Shown here: positions 1 to 11,560 of the stretch, piece after piece
Layout of the letters: the number at the start of each line of letters is the position of its first letter
How positions within the stretch are numbered: position 1 is the first letter of the stretch
Assembly (NCBI RefSeq): GCF_033568475.1
Contig: NW_027331831.1
Span: 11,160,001 to 11,224,000 of the forward strand
Direction of reading: 5' to 3'
From: Henckelia pumila
Taxonomy: Eukaryota; Streptophyta; Magnoliopsida; Lamiales; Gesneriaceae
Length of the DNA stretch: 64,000 nt
The notes under the pieces: generated by a model
Database searches by the model: none
Told to the model about the DNA's origin: nothing
What the model saw: the letters and a program-made list of their open reading frames with translations, nothing else
Translations under genes and position numbers: made by a program

Positions 1-2
1 TC

Positions 3-248
3 AAAGAGCTGATCAATGTCCAATAGCCAACTTTCACAGTCAACGGAGTTCTCAGTACCCATCAAGGTAGGCGGTCGGAACGATCGAAATCTCTTCAATA
101 GAGTCTCCATAGGAGTCGCGGTTGCATCAAACTGATCCACTCCAGTACTACCCTGATCATTCGGAGGAGTTACTACTGGCTGCGGATTCTCAGTAGAAGG
201 AGGTACCAAAGGTGCTTGATTCCTTCTCATAGATCGTCGAGGTGCCAT
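3..248 (-). CDS. Ty3/gypsy gag, N-terminal 82 codons (partial)
   Basis: An open frame starts at ATG 248 and continues beyond the window. It begins MAPRRSMRRNQAP and, after a Pro/Gln-rich stretch, shows FRSFRPPTLMGT and SWLLDIDQLF. That layout is typical of the N-terminus of gag in plant gypsy elements, just before the retrotransposon-gag capsid domain. The capsid and zinc knuckle would lie to the left of the window. Gag forms the cytoplasmic particle that packages element RNA. The ATG is the first in this frame after the LTR and sits 324 nt past the primer binding site, which supports it as the start. No stops or frameshifts are seen in the visible part. Confidence 0.75.
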   Translation of the reverse strand, partial: MAPRRSMRRNQAPLVPPSTENPQPVVTPPNDQGSTGVDQFDATATPMETLLKRFRSFRPPTLMGTENSVDCESWLLDIDQLF

Positions 249-571
249 CTGATATCAAAGGGTTATGAAACAATATCTCAAACTCAATCTCAATCTCAAT
301 CTCAAAACCTCGGTGTCCAAAACTCTGCTCTGAGTACTCATGAATCTCAATGGTATACGAGAACCGTTAATAGCACAAGGTAGATATATATAACATAATT
401 CATGCTTTATAAATTAAATCACAACTCATGTAATTAAATTAATTCACGAATCAATAAAGCATGCTCGCACGAATTTAAAATAATCATTTAAATAAATCAA
501 TTACATGCGAGAATTCAATTCATGCGGACTAGATCTACCCGCTCACTCTATTTCAATTCCAAGAATCTTAT

Positions 572-584
572 TGCTTTGATACCA
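572..584 (-). other. Primer binding site (tRNA-Met type)
   Basis: On the minus strand TGGTATCAAAGCA begins 5 nt inside the LTR. It matches the plant initiator-tRNA primer site TGGTATCAGAGC with one substitution. It fixes the LTR boundary and the element's orientation. Confidence 0.8.
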
Positions 585-589
585 CTTAA

Positions 590-2572
590 TGTGAGACCCC
601 GTTTCTAATCTTCTAATCTCGAATAATTAACCACAATCGAACACCAAGAGCCGAGGGAAAACGAATCAAATTTTTTTTTTAAAAGAGCCTCGCGCCCGCT
701 CGAGGTCATCACCTCACGCGCGCGCAGGCTACGCGGACAAAGGGGTTACGGGTGGCTCGCGGGGGCGCGAGAGAAGGGCTCGCGCACGCGGGCGAAAATT
801 CCCGAGCCCTCCAGGCTTGCTCGCGTGCGCGCGAGGTCAAGCCTCGCCCGTGCGCAGGCCAAACGGCAGAAAGAGAGCAGAAACCTGGAAAATCAATTCA
901 AAGGCAATTCCAATCAATTCTAAACTCATGCACACATACATAACAATATTTAGAACATGCAACGAGTTCTAAGTTCTTCCAAAATACAATATATCGAGTT
1001 CAACAATAGGGTTCGTTCGACTATTCAAAATGATACAAGTCCAAAAGACACAACCCTACGACACACGGTGTCTCACTTCTATCATTCTCACCCTGAGCTA
1101 ACCCAAACGACTCGGTACAGCTCGTGATCCTCCTGTTTCCAAGTACACATACAAACAAAACAACAGCCGGATAAACCGGTTAGAAATATAATTTCTAAGT
1201 AAAAGAGACAGACGTGCAATATCAGATAAACACCTCATATTGAAATGTAATAATCATCAATAATCAAATGAGGGTGGATGTATGCATGACTTCAAAACTC
1301 GGGATTATCAAATCAGATAATCGAAATATCGATCGACACTCGGTTGGGATCCCGAGGCCAAGTCATTACAACAACACACCTACACTCCCTTTCGGGGTGG
1401 ATGTCGCACAACTCAAACCCCTAGATTTCAGAGCAACTATAAGAAGTATTCTGGCACTTGGAAAAACTCGAAATCCAAAGCCACTTCAATATAGCTCCCT
1501 AAATCGTCTATTTTCAAAACGAATCGAATAATCGGCTCAATATGAATGCAATTGTAAACAAAATAATACATCAAGTTCATACCAACAAATAAACATGCAG
1601 TATGTGATTTTCGGGACTCGAGAATCAATCGAAATCGATTATTCAATCCCATTCAATTCAATGTCGTCTTTTACCTTTCAAGTTCGTCGAGGATTCAAAT
1701 CTGAAAAATAACAACGAATTCAAATCAATAATCAATCGAATCAAAACGAATCGAAACGGAGAAGCTCAACAATATACCGTCTTCAATTCTCAAATTGATT
1801 CAACTCCCGAGTTCTATCCAAACCCGAAACTCCAATCCAAATCTGAAAATGAAGAATATACGGATTCGATATCAATCTACTAATTCAAACCAAACCTGAA
1901 AATCAAACCGAAACAATACAACCGATAATTCAAAACTCGATTTTGATGGCATAACGACTATATACGGTCAAACCAAAAATCTCCAACATCATCAAACAAC
2001 TCCAAACAACCCATATCATCTTCTAAACAAAAAAAAAAACAATCAAAATCCAACCAAAATCCAAAACCCTATTCTCGAAATAGGCTCCAAAAATCATATA
2101 AAATCCAAACTTCGTTCTTTTTCCGAACCGACTTCGAATACACTATCTATGCTAGCTCACGAACAACATACTCGAAGATTATCAAATTCTGACGACCCAA
2201 AAAAAATTAAAGTTTGAGGAGCGTAGCAAAACTTACGTCAAAACGAATCCTTCTTTGCGGTGATCATGAATCTCCACTCGGAACGAAAATATAACGGTCG
2301 GATCGTGCGAATCAGACGGAAGAAAAGCTTGAAGAAGCTTCCATGGCTTTCTGTTCGGTACGCACGGATGGGGAGAGGAAAAGAAGGAGAGTGATGTGAT
2401 AGAGGATGGAAACTTGCATGAGATAATAAATAAAAATCAAATTTTGCACTTTAGTCCCTCAATTCTCCAAAGTTTGCAAAATAACTCCTGCGAATTATCA
2501 AAACAGCCCTCAATTACTGAAAACTCTGATTATCTCAATTAAACTTGATTATAATAAAATCGGGGCATTACA
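590..2572 (-). repeat. Gypsy 5' LTR, 1,983 bp
   Basis: In minus orientation it starts TGTAATGCCCCGA and ends GGGGTCTCACA. These are TG/CA ends, and the primer binding site follows immediately. Near its 3' end (+ coordinates about 688-862) is a GC-rich tract of repeated CTCGCGCGCGCGAGG-like dyads, in strong contrast with the AT-rich rest. Short open frames inside it (for example 752-943) are products of that tract. A related LTR fragment lies at 3930-5379 in the opposite orientation and shares the block around TTATCCGGCT. Confidence 0.85.
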
Positions 2573-2574
2573 TA

Positions 2575-3924
2575 ACAAGTCTGCTTATTACGTTCATTAT
2601 TTTTCTCATCAACTACAACTTACACTTGTAGCTGTTGCGAAAAATCAAATGAGAATTTCTAATTTTTTTGATGTCGTTGCACAATTGAGCAATATTGTTG
2701 GAGCTTCATGCAAGAGAAGAGACATACTTCATGAGAAACAATTTGAAAAGGTTATTGAAGGAATTTGCAATGATGATATCTTGACTGGACGAGGTATGAA
2801 TTAAGAGAAGACATTGAAAAAAGCTGGGAGTACACGTTGGGGTTCACATTACAATACATTGTTGAGTTTGATATGCTTATACCCTTCAGTTATTGATGTC
2901 CTTTTATTTGTTGAAGAGGAGGGAAAAGATCACAAGCAAAGGGCACAAGCAAATAATCTGTTGGAGTTGATGGGAAAATATGAATTCATATTTCAGATGC
3001 ACTTAATGAAGAATATATTGGCAGTCACAAATGATTTGTCACAAGCTTTGCAAAGAAAAGACCAAGACATCGTAAATGCAATGATTCTTGTAAGATCAAG
3101 CAAACAACAACTGCAAACTATGAGAGATGATGGCTGGGATTCTTTATTGAATGAAGTTTCTTTATTTTGTGTTAAATACAAGGTAGTCACCCTGCACATG
3201 GAAGACTTGTTCGTCTTTCATGGGAGATCACGACGAAATACTGAAGGAAGGACAAATCTTCACTATTTTCACGTTGAAACGTTCTACGAAGTAATATATT
3301 TGCAACTTCAGGAGTTGAACAATCGCTTTAACGAGGTGAATACTGAGCTGTTGTTATGTATGGCTTGTCTTGATCTATCAAATTCATTCTCTGCTTATGA
3401 TAAGGGAAAATTGCTTTAATTTGCTCATTTTTATCCATCTGATTTCTCGTCGATTGAGTTAATGCATCTTGAGTATCAACTTGAGAACTTTATCTTTGAC
3501 ATGCGAAGTAACAAACAGTTCTCTGAGGCTGCGGGGATTAGCGATCTTGCTAAAAGAATGATTGTATCGAAGAAACATCAATTATATCCTTTGTTATATT
3601 TACTTTTGAAGTTAGCATTATTATTACCTGTTGCAACTGCAACTGTAGAGAGAGTGTTTTCAGCAATGAAAATCGTCAAAACATCACTTCGTAATCGGTT
3701 GGGAGATTATATGTTAAATGATTGTTTGGTACCATATATTGAGCGAGATGTGTTTGATACAATTGATAATGAAGATATTATTCAGCATTTTCAAAGTATG
3801 AAATCTCGGAGAGTGTTATTGTAAAAACATATTAATATATTATTTTTATTATATTTTTGTGTTGTATTTATTTTTTAAATTTATTGAATTATCCCCCCTG
3901 TTAGAAATTTCTGGGTACGCCACT
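2575..3924 (+). pseudogene. hAT-superfamily transposase remnant (ZMYM1-like/DUF4371 type)
   Basis: One frame is readable from the gypsy LTR junction to 3824, with only two in-frame stops (TAA 2802-2804 and TAA 3417-3419) and no frameshift. It shows AYYVHYFSHQLQL, then NIVGASCKRRD, then STRWGSHYNTL, and near the C-terminus the hAT dimerisation signature LPVATATVERVFSAM at about 3628-3672. These are the hallmarks of the plant hAT family with a DUF4371 domain, which catalyses cut-and-paste transposition. The N-terminal half (BED/TTF zinc finger and first catalytic part) is missing, cut off by the gypsy insertion at 2572. Downstream, AAATTTCTGGGTACGCCACT (to about 3924) matches the reverse complement of the common hAT end CAGGGGCGTAGCCAG. 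That is probably the element's 3' terminal repeat. Confidence 0.85.
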
Positions 3925-3929
3925 CATTT

Positions 3930-5379
3930 TATGAACTCCGTTTCAGATTTTTATTGAAGTTTGACGGCTCGATAATTCAGCTTCGCAATCGGAAAAGAAA
4001 AGATCAAGATTTGAAGCAAGGTTTGAAGTTAGTTTTCCGTGAATGCTTGCTAAGACTTTGAACAGCTTTTGATATGTGTTCTTGATATACTCTTTTCATA
4101 TTTGAAATACTTTCAGACTCGAGATTTAAAGGTATAAATCAACAACATATCCAGATGGGATAGAAAGATCGAGATAGATACGATTCTCGAGTATTCCCTA
4201 TTGAAATCACATACTTGTTTGTTATGTGCTTTGATTTGATTTAGATGATTTGTTGTTGCTTTTCCTGCTTATTTGCTTATATGTTCAAGATGTTTTACAG
4301 TATTTAATGCATACATATTATGTTGCATTCATCTTGAACTCTACCTTAAAAAGCACAGAGGACTGAATGGCCTAGAGCGCAAATGGCGTTTCGAGGGCTA
4401 TAGTTGAGTGACACGAAATATAGATTTAATTTCAGAGCTAGATGACTCACTATATTTGCACCAAAGTCAGGGGAAATAATATACTTGACGTCACCTTGAT
4501 TGGGTGAGTTGGTGATTGGTTTGAGATTTTATTCCCCGGGATCCCAAGAACCGAGATTCTATTGATATCAGATTTGATAGCCCACCTTTGAAACATGAAT
4601 GACATTCATGTTTATTATATTGCATGTTTTGTTATTTATACTGGGATTATATTCTCACCGGAGTTATCCGGCTATTGCTGTGTTTTGTATGTGTACATGG
4701 CAATAGGTGGGGCAGGATCCAGTAAGCGACGACCATGATAGATCGAGATCGAGAGTAGCACGTGGTGACTCGGGTTTTAGCAAGATGGCATGTATTATGA
4801 GTTGAATAAATATGTTAGAACATAAGAACCTTTGTATATATTTGCGTCGAGTACTCGTTCATAATTGACGTCATGTATACTAGATAAGGAGAGTAATGCT
4901 TGTATGCATGTTTATGACTTTGTAGCTGAATAAGAATGCATGTATATGAGATTTTAGATTGAATAAGAGTTGTATACTCTGTTTTCAGATTTGAAATGTT
5001 TAATCTCTGAATTTTTGTAGCAGGGCACGAACCCCGTGCATGACCTGTGCATGAGTCCGTGGACCCTATTGTTTCAGAATATGTCCGGATTAAAGAAGGC
5101 ACGGACCCCGTGCAGACCTCCGTGCATGGGTCCGTGTGGTTTGAATCGAAAACAGTAGATTCAGAACTTTTTAACCATGGACACGGAGGTGGGCACGGGG
5201 TCCGTGTACCTTGCATATTTTGTTTTGTGCGTACAGGTTAATGCATGGACTCAAGCACAGACCTGTGCACGAAGTCCGCGTATTTTTTTTTGTTTTGGTC
5301 TTGATTTAATTATATTACATTAATGACATTTAATGTATGATTTGTACTAAAATAAAATTTGCAATCCGAGGTCCCCACA
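3930..5379 (+). repeat. Truncated gypsy LTR (plus orientation)
   Basis: This fragment ends AATCCGAGGTCCCCACA at 5379, like the GGGGTCTCACA end of the LTR at 590-2572. It shares the internal block ACCGGAGTTATCCGGCT and GTATGTGTACATGG. The 5' part is missing, and no gag or primer site follows, so it is a decayed solo or truncated LTR. Between about 5020 and 5290 it carries a cluster of CACGGACCCCGTGC-like dyads, placed about 90 bp before the LTR end. The GC-rich cluster of the first LTR sits in the same place. Confidence 0.65.
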
Positions 5380-5775
5380 TATTTTAATTTAAAATATTTA
5401 TTTTATATCATTAATTTTTTTACCGGATTAATCAGCCCAAGGTTAAATATTTTTTCTCGCTACGCCTGTGGGCATTATAATAATTGTTTGTTAAGTTTTC
5501 AAAACTAAACATAAGGGAAATAAACTCAAAAACTGAATATAATTTACCATTTTAGTCTTGTAAATTAGTCTATTTGGCTTTTAGTTATGTGACTTTTCAA
5601 AGTTTGTTATTTATCCAATAACTTCTAGTTTTATAGAATATGGTTGAAACCGATGGTTTCCTGCATAGCACCTGCGTTGAGAATTAATTTTCGATTACAC
5701 ACAATAAAATTCATCTAGGTTAAAAAAAAAGAGGAAAATAAGGCAAAATGACCCTCAAAAAATCAAAAAAAGATG
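5380..5775. other. AT-rich spacer, no gene seen
   Basis: No reading frame or RNA gene can be supported. TTTTTCTCGCTACGCCTG near 5451-5468 loosely resembles a hAT terminal repeat, but no partner end was found. Confidence 0.5.
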
Positions 5776-6001
5776 GTAAAATTGCATTTTTGATCCCTTA
5801 AGTTTGTCACTTTGTGATTTCGATCTCTTATATTGTAAGATTTCAGTTGTAGTCAATTTTTTGGGCAATTTTAGTCTTTTTTCGACGAAAAGAGACTAAA
5901 ATAGCCAAAATCGAAACATGCAGGCTGAAACTGAAATATGAAAACACGAAAGATCAAAATCACAAAATAACAAAATTAACGGACCCAAATTGCAAATTTA
6001 C
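5776..6001. mobile_element. MITE with long terminal inverted repeats
   Basis: The two ends, GTAAAATTGCA and TGCAAATTTAC, form an inverted repeat. The pairing continues inward for about 80 bp with mismatches (TTTGTCACTTTGTGATTTCGATC against its complement near 5950). It is 226 bp with no coding capacity. Its inner sequence is related to the MITE that carries the nested LTR at 18057-20812. No clear target duplication was found. Confidence 0.55.
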
Positions 6002-6438
6002 TTTTTTGTTTAGGTAAATTTTTTAATGTGTGATATAAGCTTTATTATTATTTTTTTTTATCACATTAGCCACGTAAAATAGTATCGATATCAAATAAAC
6101 AATCTTTAGCGTATTTAGTGGTTTTGGATAACAAAAAAACAAACAAATAAATCAAATCAAATCAACTTATAGGATGAAATCCAAAATTTAACAAGTTATA
6201 TGAAATAATCAAAAAAACCCAACTTACAGGAAAAATACACTTTTTCCTAAAAATTATGCTTATATAAGAAATATGTAGAATAATTATTTTTTTAAGTGTA
6301 CCTCAGTCTAAAAATCTTGCTTTATTTTAATTTTATATATAAGATTGATGATGTTTGAATTTCTTATTTGAATGAAAAACACTTGAAAAAAATTAATTAA
6401 TTAAAACAAACGTACATAATTTCAAAATTATTTGAAAG
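6002..6438. other. AT-rich spacer, nothing recognised
   Basis: Low-complexity A/T sequence. No supported gene or element. Confidence 0.5.
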
Positions 6439-7310
6439 TACTTGACAAAAAAATTAGGTGAATCAAAATCACAATTCAAGAACGGTTAGTTAATAGATTA
6501 AAAAAAACTATTGTGATAAAAGAAAGTAGAAAGACATTATTTGAGAGGAGACAAAAAAATATATTCAAAGTAATTTATAATTGAGAAACTTAAATAAAAT
6601 AAGTGTATTTCTTCTTGTAACAAAAATAACTCTAACACATCATAATCATTAGATGTACATATTAATACTTCTAAAGTTAGTAAAAAATTATCGTTTAGAA
6701 TTACGATGTAAAATAATAAATAAATTAAAAAAGATGAATATACATTTACATAATTCAATAACTAATTAAGAATATATATACACACTATTAATTATGTATA
6801 GTTTTGAAAAAAAAACATATATATTATAACAATACATGTATAGTTTAAAAATCAGAAAATACATTTCTTATTATATAAGTACTTGATAAAAAAATTAAGT
6901 GAATTCAAATATGACAATTCAAGAGCGGCTAATTAATAGATTAAAAAAACTATTGTGTTAAAAGAAAATAGATAGATATTATTTGAGAGGAGACAAAAAA
7001 ATATATTCAAAGTAATTTATAATTGGGAAAATTCAATAAAATAATTGTATTTCTTCTAGTAAAAAAAATTACTGTGGCACATCATAATTATATTAGATGC
7101 ACACATTAATATTTCTAAAGTTAGTAAAAAGATACTGTTGACTTAAACCGTAAAATAATAAATAAATAACAAAAGATACATATAGATTTACACACTTCAA
7201 TAACTAATTAAGAAAATACATACACACAAAAAACATGCATGTATAGTTTTGCAAAAAACATATATATTTTAACAATACATATGTATAGTTTAAAAATCAG
7301 AAATACAATT
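6439..7310. repeat. Tandem segmental duplication, about 440-bp unit
   Basis: The segment 6439-6877 is repeated at about 6880-7310 with an offset of 442 bp. Shared landmarks are TTGAGAGGAGACAAAAAAAT (6541 and 6983), AAAGTAATTTATAA, and AACAATACAT...GTATAGTTTAAAAATCAG. Divergence is roughly 10 percent, with small indels. No coding content. Confidence 0.75.
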
Positions 7311-8880
7311 TTGTATCTAGGGAACAAGAATAAAATAAATTAACATAAAAATAAAAAATTTGACCAATACCCAAACCACGACAATACATTCAAATAAAGC
7401 AAAGATAATTACAAATTTTAAATAATAGTAGTGGTTATTATTAATCTAATCTAATTTGATAACAATGATTTGAACATGTTTAATTTTTTTTAGAAATAAT
7501 AGTAATAGTAAGACCATTAGGGATGTAAATGAGTCAAACTGTTGGCGAGCTATTCGGAGCTTGGCTCGTGAAAAAGCTCGTTTGGGCTCGTTCGTTAAGC
7601 TTGTCGAGCCGAGCCCGAGCTTAATTTTGAGCTCGGAAATATTCACGAGTCAAGCTTGAGCTTAAGGATGTTCGGCTCGTTAGCTCGCGAACATGTTCGT
7701 TAATAATCTAGGAAACTCGAGCTCGGCTCGTTTAGTGTGTTAGCTTTGGATTTATCCTTTAATAGTAGGTTCAGTCTACATGTAGTTTATTAATCAAGTT
7801 GAATGAGTTTGACGCGATTCATGCAGAATTTTAGTGTGCACTACAAACAAACTTGTTGTGCTTTGTCTTGTCTTCCATCTGGCGTTGGAATAACTTAATT
7901 TGATGAACATATAGATTATATATGATTTTCTGCTAAAACATGTCAAAACTATATCCCGTATTTAAGTTCGTAAAAATGCTTATTGTTTTTCGAAATTCTG
8001 GGCGAGTTAAGCTAAAAACTTGAAAATGTGATTAAAATTAATGACAATGTGTTTATTTGAATTTTAGGATAAATCGGTTTGAAATCTCGATTTGGTGTTC
8101 AAATGAAAGTTATAGAATTTTTTTTTTAACACCAAAAAGTCACTTTTTGGAGACGTTTTTCTTTTAATTATGTTTTTCATTTTTATTTTATTTAAAAAAA
8201 TTTAATTTTAGTTAATAATTAATTTATAGATATGTATTGTATTGTATTAAGGCTTCACGAGTTCGAAAACGAGCCCGAGCCCACTTAACGAGTAAGAATA
8301 CGAACCTACTAAACGAGCTAACGAGCCTGAAAACTAGCTCGTTTAACGAGCCAAACTCGAGCCACACTCGTTTAATACGATAAATGAGCCGAGCCCGAGC
8401 CGACATATGTAGTAAACGAGCCGAGTCGAGCTTTATGATAAAAGCTCGGTTCGGGCTTGGGTACCAAACGAGTCGAGCCCGAGCCTAATACTGTTCGGCT
8501 CGGCTCGTTTGCATCCCTACCCGAGCCGAGCCCGAGCCTGAGCCTCAACATTACTTAACGAGCCGAGCCCGAGCGTAATACTGTTCTAGGGAAATACAAT
8601 TTTGTATCTAGGGAACAATAATAAAAGAAATTAACATAAAAATATAAAATCAGATCAAATACAATTTGGACCAATTTTGTATCTAGGGAACAACAATAAA
8701 AGAAATTAACATAAAAAGAAAAAATTTGACCAATACCCAAACCACGACAATACATTCAAATAAAGTAAAGATAATTACAAATTTTAAATAATAGTAGTGG
8801 TTATTATCAATCCAATCTAATTTGATAACAATGGTTTGAACATGTTTAATTTTTTTAGAAATAATAGTAATAGTAAGGCC
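7311..8880. repeat. Direct repeat flanking an inserted element
   Basis: About 200 bp at 7311-7517 (from TTTTGTATCTAGGGAAC to AATAGTAATAGTAAGACCAT) recurs at 8679-8880 with few differences. A third, partial copy lies at 8579-8660. The intervening 7518-8578 holds the CGAGCC-rich element. The arrangement is more complex than a simple target duplication. Confidence 0.65.
7518..8519. mobile_element. Non-autonomous TIR element rich in CGAGCC motifs
   Basis: The left end TAGGGATGTAAATGAG and right end CTCGTTTGCATCCCTA are inverted repeats. Both arms are dominated by GGCTCG/CGAGCC runs that pair with each other, around a unique AT-rich core (about 7750-8220). No transposase frame. After 8519, about 60 bp of CGAGCC-rich sequence repeats part of the right arm. 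I recognise the GGGATGCAAACGAGCC terminus as common in plant genomes but cannot assign a superfamily. Confidence 0.55.
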
Positions 8881-9571
8881 ATAGTGAATGCAACAATGAA
8901 AAAATAAATTAGCTTTATTAAATTTGTGAAAATGACTTGATACTCTCTTGACTTTTGGCTATTCAAATAAAATAACAACTAAGACAAGGACAATTAAGAC
9001 TATTCACAAAACAAACTCATATATTTATAAATAATATAAAATAATAATATATATAATAAATAATAGTTAATAAAAAAATATAAAATATAATATAATATAA
9101 TATAAACATAATATATATATATATATATATATATAAGTATAGATAGAGATAGATATAGATATGGATAAAGATAGATTAGAATGTGAGTACGTATTAGATT
9201 AATTAGATATTAGATATATATAATAGAAAAGTTAAATCAAATAAGAAAAATAACAAATAATAAATAGTAGGGGCACAAAATTTTAGTACTAATAGAGGAA
9301 AATCATGTAAATTAGTTAATTGAATATAGTTACATAAATAAATAATTAAAAAAATTGTATCAGAAACAGAACATATACATATAGAAGAAATTGAAATTTC
9401 ATTTTAGTATTCATGGTTCATATATTTCTGTTCCCTATATGTTACTTCTTTAAGGGGCGAGACCATGGTTTCGATTTTATACCCACCGAAGGGCCCATAG
9501 GTATAATTTTATACCACCGTACATGGCCATAACATATCATATTTTTCTCCATTTCAAAGTCAAATCATAAC
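8881..9571. other. AT-rich spacer with (TA)n and GATA-like runs
   Basis: A TA dinucleotide run lies at about 9111-9134, followed by an imperfect AGATAG run to about 9180. No gene supported. Confidence 0.6.
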
Positions 9572-9896
9572 GGGAAAATTGCATATATCACCCTTGTGAA
9601 ATTCCGTGCTAGCTAATAACCCCCTGTGAAAATTTTTTAAGCTAATAACCCCCTGTGATTCTAGATTTGTAGCATACACACCCCTTCTGGCTAAAAAATA
9701 ACGAAAATGCCCTCGACTTTTATGAACTATTTAATTTATCATTTATTTTATGTAGGGGTATTTTCGTCATTTTTTAGCTAAAAAGAGTGTGTATGCTAGA
9801 AATCTAGAATCACAGGGGGTTATTAGTTTAAAAAATTTTCACAGGGGGTTATTAGCTAACACGGAATTTCACAAGGGTGATATATGCAATTTGCCC
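9572..9896. mobile_element. Mutator-type MITE with 9-bp target duplication
   Basis: This 325-bp element has near-perfect inverted arms of roughly 140 bp, beginning GGGAAAATTGCATATATCAC on the left and GGGCAAATTGCATATATCAC on the right complement. It is flanked by AATCATAAC at 9563-9571 and again at 9897-9905. A 9-bp duplication and long arms are the mark of Mutator-like (MULE) derivatives. It has no coding frame. Confidence 0.88.
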
Positions 9897-9905
9897 AATC
9901 ATAAC

Positions 9906-11033
9906 AGTGTCGTTTTGAAGATTCAAAACATAACAAACGAATACAAGAGGTGCTGAACATATACAAATCAGAGAAATCTAAGTACATGATGTATAATGGA
10001 TTACGAAACTGAAAGATAATGCGTTCAAAGTGCATACAATTTCATTTACGAAATCGGAAAGCATTTGAAAGTGTCATAAAGAACAAAATGAATTTATACA
10101 TATCAAGGCATGAACGAGATGGTGTACGACCAGATTTTAACGCAATACATAAAGTTTTAAAAACATGTAAGCCCACTTACAGTTCTTGGTATGAAAACGA
10201 TGGAGACTCCTAAATGCTCGACTTGCGCAGAGTTTTGGCCTATAGGGTTTTGAATTCCAGCAGCCTAGGGGGGTCAAATTTTTTGAGGGTTTTGTTGGAG
10301 TGTTTTGTGAGATTTGTGTGTAGATTTTTGAACATATAAAATTTGGAAGGGAAGACAATTTTGCAGCCTTGATTTAGTCCAAAAAGGGGCGCAAATATTA
10401 TGTGCAAATTTCCTTGATTCTTTCTGATTATAAGGGGATTTGAGCTCTAAATTTTGTTCATCACAAGCCTTCAACATGGAAATAACATGGCTAATTAGTC
10501 ACACTTGATTTCATTTCCAAAATGTCGGTTTACTTGGGAAGCAAGTTTTCGAAAATAGTGCTGCAACATTTGGTTTTTATGGGCCAAATATATTCTAAAA
10601 TTTGGGTTGCATTATCTCAATCATTATGGGCTTTCTAAAAAAAGGAGTCGACGGGTTTGAACTAATAAACCGTAAACGGACCGCCTAATTTCCGGTTCGG
10701 TCACGGTTTTGGGTCGAACCCGTTGACCCGATTAATAGGCACGTTGACCACTTGCTGGGGCTGGGTTAGACCCGGCCCTTGGCCAAGTCTAGCTTGTGCA
10801 ATCCATTTTTTTTTCGAAAACAAAAAAATAAATAATAAAATAAAATAAAATGTAAAATTTAAAAATATATATAATGATTTTCTTAACAAATAGTCAGAAA
10901 CACGTAATAAATATATCAATTTTACAAAGTAATTGACATTTTGGTGAAAGGATAAGAACACAAAGTAAAGGTAATTTTGGTAAATAATAAAACATCTATT
11001 GACTAAAGATAAGCAAACAATATAACATGACTT
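9906..11033. other. Spacer, no gene recognised
   Basis: Several short open frames (60-86 codons) on both strands show no recognisable motif. A GC-richer patch at 10650-10800, with GGTCGAACCCGTTGACCCG, looks like old repeat sequence that I cannot classify. Confidence 0.4.
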
Positions 11034-11560
11034 TAAGATGTTTGACTGAGCTTATAAGCTCTTGAAAACAGCTTATAAACTCTTCCAATTTGTTTGGAAA
11101 TTTTTTTTGTCAAATATCTTATAAGCTGTCAAAATAAACTGTTTGACAATTTATAAACTGTTTTAAAAAAAGTAAGGTCACCCTTAATTTTTTAGAAAAG
11201 ATCTTATTTTGATATTTTACTTTTTTCATATTATCTTTATATATTTATTAAATTCTCACCGCGCTTTCTGCTCATTTTTTGTAGATAATTTATCAAATTT
11301 TTTTAAATTAAATAAAAAATAATTTTATTTTTTTAATATATGTTTAAAATTTATTATAAATTTAAACTATTTTTGTATGTATATTATTATTTACATTACT
11401 TTAATAGTATTATACCGTTTTTGGTAATTTCGACAATAAAAAAATGTTATAATACCAAACACACAAATATCTTTAAGTTGTTTAAAATAAGTTCATCCAA
11501 ACACTTTAACAGCTTATTTTTAAAATAATATCTAACCGCTTATAAGCTCCTAGTTGCCTA
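11034..11560. mobile_element. MITE-like segment with AGCTTATAAGC ends
   Basis: GAGCTTATAAGCTC lies near the left end (11048-11061) and CGCTTATAAGCTCC near the right (11537-11550). Scattered further inverted matches occur between the arms (CAGCTTATAA and its complement). The boundaries and target duplication are unclear. Confidence 0.35.

Larger units (their letters stand above)
1..2572 (-). mobile_element. Ty3/gypsy retrotransposon, 5' part, cut by window edge
   Basis: Read on the minus strand, this stretch has a complete LTR, a primer binding site just inside it, a leader, and the first 82 codons of a gag gene that runs off the left edge. The right end (2573 onward) abuts a hAT transposase reading frame, so the element inserted into an older hAT copy. 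The other end and its target duplication lie outside the window. The gag fragment is open and the LTR ends are intact, so this is a fairly young insertion. Confidence 0.85.

Noticed and set aside
752..943. 63-codon open frame
   Set aside because: It lies within the GC-rich dyad tract of an LTR, on the strand opposite to the element, with no motif.
5451..5470. hAT-like end CTCGCTACGCCTG
   Set aside because: There is no partner terminal repeat or 8-bp duplication, and the hAT 3' end is better placed at 3924.
10019..10213. 64-codon frame
   Set aside because: It has no similarity I can recognise, no codon-bias cue and no exon partners.
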